DNA of 64,000 nucleotides from Actinoplanes ianthinogenes (GTDB lineage: Bacteria > Actinomycetota > Actinomycetes > Mycobacteriales > Micromonosporaceae). Positions 61,463-64,000 of this stretch are shown piece after piece; the stretch's first letter is position 1, and each line of letters opens with the position of its first letter. Where the stretch lies: contig NZ_AP023356.1 of assembly GCF_018324205.1 (NCBI RefSeq), positions 7,317,501-7,381,500 of the forward strand, written 5' to 3'. Both the position numbers and the translations under genes were made by a program. The notes under the pieces were generated by a model. The model was not told where the DNA came from. It searched no databases and saw nothing but the letters and a program-made list of their open reading frames with translations.

Positions 61463-62110
61463 ATGAGCCTCAATGCCGAACTGCGCGCCTTCTACGACAG
61501 CCGACAGGAGCACATCCCCGCGGACATCCGCGAGGTCATGAACCGTGCCACCAAGGACCTTGCCGACTCCGGCCAAGCCGAACGTGCGTTGGCTGCGGGT
61601 GAGCTGGCGCCCGGGTTCAGCCTCCCGTCGGCGGACGGACGGATCGTCTCGTTGGACACCCTGCTGGTCGATGGCCCGGTGGTGCTCACCTTCTACCGGG
61701 GCTCATGGTGTCCGTACTGCAACATCGCGTTGCGCTCGCTCCAGCAGAGCCATGACGAGATCACCGCGCGCGGGGCGCGTCTGGTCGCTGTCTCGCCGCA
61801 GGTGCCCGACGAGTCGCTCTCGCTCGCCGAGAAACACGAGCTTGCCTTTGAAGTGCTCAGCGACATCGGCTCCGACACGGCGAAGCAGTACGGGCTGGCC
61901 TTCGACCTGCCCGACGAGCTGGCCGCCGTCTACGAAGGTTTCGGCATCGACCTGCAGCGCGTGAACGCCGGCCACGCCCGGACGCTGCCGCTGCCCGCCA
62001 CGTACGTCATCGACCGCGACGGCATCATCCGATGGTCCTTCGTCGCCAGCGACTACACCACCAGGGCCGAGCCCGCGGACATCCTGGACGCGCTCGACGG
62101 CCTCGCCTGA
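61463..62110 (+). CDS. Peroxiredoxin, AhpC/TSA (PRX-like) family
   Basis: A 215-residue thioredoxin-fold peroxiredoxin. The active-site motif is RGSWCPYCN, with C83 and C86 in a CxxC arrangement, followed by IDRDGIIRWSFV. It reduces peroxides in the cytoplasm. The ATG has GGAGGAG upstream. Control by the divergent TetR is inferred from the twin operators. A decayed copy of its 3' portion lies about 490 bases downstream. Confidence 0.92.
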   Translation: MSLNAELRAFYDSRQEHIPADIREVMNRATKDLADSGQAERALAAGELAPGFSLPSADGRIVSLDTLLVDGPVVLTFYRGSWCPYCNIALRSLQQSHDEITARGARLVAVSPQVPDESLSLAEKHELAFEVLSDIGSDTAKQYGLAFDLPDELAAVYEGFGIDLQRVNAGHARTLPLPATYVIDRDGIIRWSFVASDYTTRAEPADILDALDGLA

Positions 62111-62432
62111 AAGGCCGGCTCAAGCGGTGTGCGCCGTCCACGCCGGAACGTCACGGCGCGCCTAAACGGCTTTCCGTGATTGCTCGACTGTTCCATGATG
62201 GTCGAGGCCCCGCCCTAGCCGCTCCTCCTCACCCCGGGAGGCCGGCCGCGGTAACGCAGGAGAGGCAGGCAGCCCGTTCGAGCCGGGCCGGGGTGGGCTT
62301 ACCAGCTCATGCAAGCCGCGATGGGTCGACGATGCACGGATCTGCCGCAGGCAGGGTGTGCCCTGGCTCCGGCGCCCGTCACCGTACGTATGCCTGCGAC
62401 ACGCTGCGGGCCCAGCTCGCCCAGATTGCGAC
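62111..62432. other. 322-bp stretch with no recognised gene
   Basis: No credible coding frame, hairpin or promoter is seen. Frames here do not resemble the peroxiredoxin. It separates the intact peroxiredoxin gene from its decayed 3' copy and may be the remains of a longer duplication that diverged. Confidence 0.4.
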
Positions 62433-62572
62433 CATCGATCTGCGGCGTGTGAACGCCGGCCACGCCCGGACGCTGCCGCTACCCTCGACGTACGTCGATG
62501 ACCGCGGCGGGATCATCCGATGAGCGTTCGTCACCAGCGACTACGCCACCGGGGTGGAACCGCGGACACTCT
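62433..62572 (+). pseudogene. Decayed 3' fragment of a peroxiredoxin gene
   Basis: About 140 bp aligns with 61945-62085 of the intact gene, at an estimated 80% or more identity, and encodes the RVNAGHARTLPLP segment plus GGIIR. The Trp codon of the intact gene (IIRW) is a TGA stop here at 62521-62523, and a one-base deletion follows. It overlaps the last about ten codons of the convergent AraC gene. Confidence 0.8.
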
Positions 62573-63518
62573 CCGCTTGCCTGTTTGTGGCGGCGTGCCG
62601 GCGGTAGCGGCCGGGCGGCTGGCCGTGAGTGCGGGCGAAGGCGCGGTTGAAGGCGAATTCGGAGGTGTATCCGACGTCGTGGGCGATGGCGGCGATCGGC
62701 AGCGTGGTGTCGCGAAGCTTGTGGGCGGCCACGTCGAGGCGCCATCGGGTGAGATACGTCAGTGGAGGTTCACCGACGTGGTGGGTGAACCGCCGGGAGA
62801 GCGTGGCGCGGGAGACGTTCACCGTCGCGGCGAGGGTGTCCAAGGTCCAGTCGTCACCGGGACGCTCGTGCAACACGCCCAAGACCTGCGCGATGAGTGG
62901 GTCGCGCAGGCCCTTCAGCCACGACGCGTCCATGGCGACGTCTTCGGTGTCGAGCCACGCCCGGACGACGTGGATCAGCAGCAGGTCGAGCAGGCGTAGC
63001 GCGGCGGTGCCTGAGCCGGTGGCGGCGCGACTGCGGGTCTCGTGAGCCAGCAGGTCCAGAATCGACCGCAACCAGGGTCCGCTGTCCGGGTGGGCCGCGG
63101 CCACGTGCAGCACCGGCGGCAACAATCCCAGTACGGGATGGGTGACGTCAGTCGCGTACTGGTAGCCCGCGCACAGGATCCGGGTCCGTGCGCCCGGCCC
63201 GTCGAGCACGAGCTCGCCGTCGGGCCGGATGAGGCTGCGCTTGAGGCCTTCGTCGAAACGGCGCGTCGGCAGGCCCGGGTCGCTGGACAGCTGGTGGCGC
63301 GCCCCGGCGGGCAGCAGCACGAGGTCACCCGGGCCCAGCTGGTGTGCCGGCGCGTCGCCGGTGGTGAACCAGCAGGTCCCGGCGACCACGGCGTGGAACG
63401 CGGCACCCTGGCGGGCCGGCAGCTCGATGGCCCAGGGACCGCGGGCGTCGAACACCGCCATGAGGCTCGCGTCGACCCGCGCCGATGCCAGTACGTCACC
63501 AAGGACATCCACCCGCAC
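62541..63518 (-). CDS. AraC-family transcriptional regulator with cupin-type sensor domain
   Basis: A 325-residue regulator. The N-terminal cupin_6-like domain (about 1-185, LGPGDLVLLPAGARHQL) precedes two C-terminal helix-turn-helix motifs (TLDTLAATVNVSRATLSRRF and IAAIAHDVGYTSEFAFNRAF). It is divergent from a short-chain dehydrogenase gene, its likely target. Its C-terminal tail reads back through the decayed peroxiredoxin copy, so the stop position may be secondary. Confidence 0.92.
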   Translation of the reverse strand: MRVDVLGDVLASARVDASLMAVFDARGPWAIELPARQGAAFHAVVAGTCWFTTGDAPAHQLGPGDLVLLPAGARHQLSSDPGLPTRRFDEGLKRSLIRPDGELVLDGPGARTRILCAGYQYATDVTHPVLGLLPPVLHVAAAHPDSGPWLRSILDLLAHETRSRAATGSGTAALRLLDLLLIHVVRAWLDTEDVAMDASWLKGLRDPLIAQVLGVLHERPGDDWTLDTLAATVNVSRATLSRRFTHHVGEPPLTYLTRWRLDVAAHKLRDTTLPIAAIAHDVGYTSEFAFNRAFARTHGQPPGRYRRHAATNRQAESVRGSTPVA

Positions 63519-63626
63519 AGCTTAGGGCCGCGAACGGCAAGCCATCGAGTGTGATGAGACTGAGGGACAAACAGCTGAGTGGCTGAGGCATTCAGAATGT
63601 CACCGATGAGCGGCAGAGTTGCCGAC

Positions 63627-64000
63627 ATGGAGATCACCGGAAGCACCGCCACCGTCACCGGAGCCAGCCGCGGTCTGGGCGCCGCCCTGGTCGACGCACT
63701 GCTGGAACGAGGCGCCGTACGCGTCTACGCCGCCGCCCGTGACCCGCACGGTGTCCGAAACGACGAGCGGATCACGCCTGTCACCCTCGACCTCACCGAC
63801 CAGGACACCATCGCGCATCTCGCCGCCATCGCCACCGACACCGACTTACTGATCAACAACGCCGGAACGGCGGCGTTCGCCCCGGCCCTGGACGCCGATC
63901 CCGACGGGCTGGCGCGGGAGTTCGCCGTCAACTTCACCGGCCTCTACGACATGATCCGGGCCTTCACCCCGGTGCTCGGGCATAACAAGGGCACGCTGGT
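63627..64000 (+). CDS. Short-chain dehydrogenase/reductase, truncated by window end
   Basis: The first 124 residues of a classical SDR. The cofactor motif is TVTGASRGLGAAL (TGxxxGxG), with D in VTLDLTD and NNAG in LLINNAGTA. The catalytic Ser-Tyr-Lys lie beyond the window. ATG 63627 is chosen because MEITGSTATVTGAS is the usual SDR beginning; in-frame ATGs at 63597 and 63606 are possible. It is divergent from the AraC gene. Confidence 0.88.
   Translation, partial: MEITGSTATVTGASRGLGAALVDALLERGAVRVYAAARDPHGVRNDERITPVTLDLTDQDTIAHLAAIATDTDLLINNAGTAAFAPALDADPDGLAREFAVNFTGLYDMIRAFTPVLGHNKGTL

Noticed and set aside
1..64000. tRNA, rRNA, CRISPR arrays, replication origin, intact insertion sequences
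   Set aside because: None could be identified by reading both strands; no direct-repeat arrays or tRNA-like cloverleaf sequences were seen.

Overview
The window is very GC-rich, with dense short-spaced operons, GTG/TTG starts, actinobacterial sigma and anti-sigma pairs, HTH/NB-ARC/TPR regulators, WXG100/ESX-type secretion genes and LPxTG-like anchoring. It looks like a chromosomal segment of a filamentous actinomycete, most likely Micromonosporaceae (Actinoplanes-like). This placement is inferred from gene content. I saw no rRNA, tRNA or CRISPR array.

Left part (1-24 kb): a membrane protein; a complete four-gene Wadjet type I anti-plasmid operon (jetABCD, 1225-7901); an HxlR regulator divergent from an NmrA-type reductase and a secreted beta-propeller lactonase-like protein; a TPR-GGDEF diguanylate cyclase divergent from a three-gene pseudopilin cassette (12134-16247: prepilin with five Ig-like repeats, PulJ-like minor pilin, PilX/GspK-like minor pilin with a ricin-type lectin region); an HTH/NB-ARC/TPR regulator; a small secreted protein; and a two-component system divergent from a MacB/FtsX-type ABC exporter.

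Middle (24-36 kb): an LPVTG surface protein; a four-gene operon of ECF sigma factor, two single-pass membrane proteins and a polysaccharide deacetylase-glycosyltransferase fusion; then a second, paralogous pseudopilin cassette in the same gene order (29744-33671, minus strand), again beside a GGDEF gene. Two c-di-GMP synthase / pseudopilin / lectin modules therefore lie about 13 kb apart.

35.7-41.5 kb is an arsenic-resistance island. On the minus strand it has arsR, an aquaporin-type channel and arsC. On the plus strand it has a tiny protein with four CCG motifs, then a second arsR, arsN, an ArsO-like flavoprotein with its own CCG/CC tail, and an MFS transporter. ArsR-like operator sites are visible, and a truncated SUKH-like reading frame sits at the left edge.

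41.7-50.3 kb is an ESX-type polymorphic toxin locus: YbaB-like, SUKH, double SseB-domain, WXG100, a 1498-residue toxin with repeat-rich linkers and a C-terminal PD-(D/E)XK-like nuclease motif, and two small downstream genes that are immunity/chaperone candidates.

50.4-64 kb: an FMN-reductase/SnoaL/ECF sigma/zinc anti-sigma operon; a CooC-like ATPase with a probable leaderless promoter; a large secreted subtilase; a cupredoxin-like lipoprotein; a chemoreceptor; a PilZ protein; an apparent IS630-type transposase remnant; a TetR/peroxiredoxin pair with two clear operators; a decayed 3' copy of that peroxiredoxin; an AraC regulator; and a short-chain dehydrogenase cut off by the window end.
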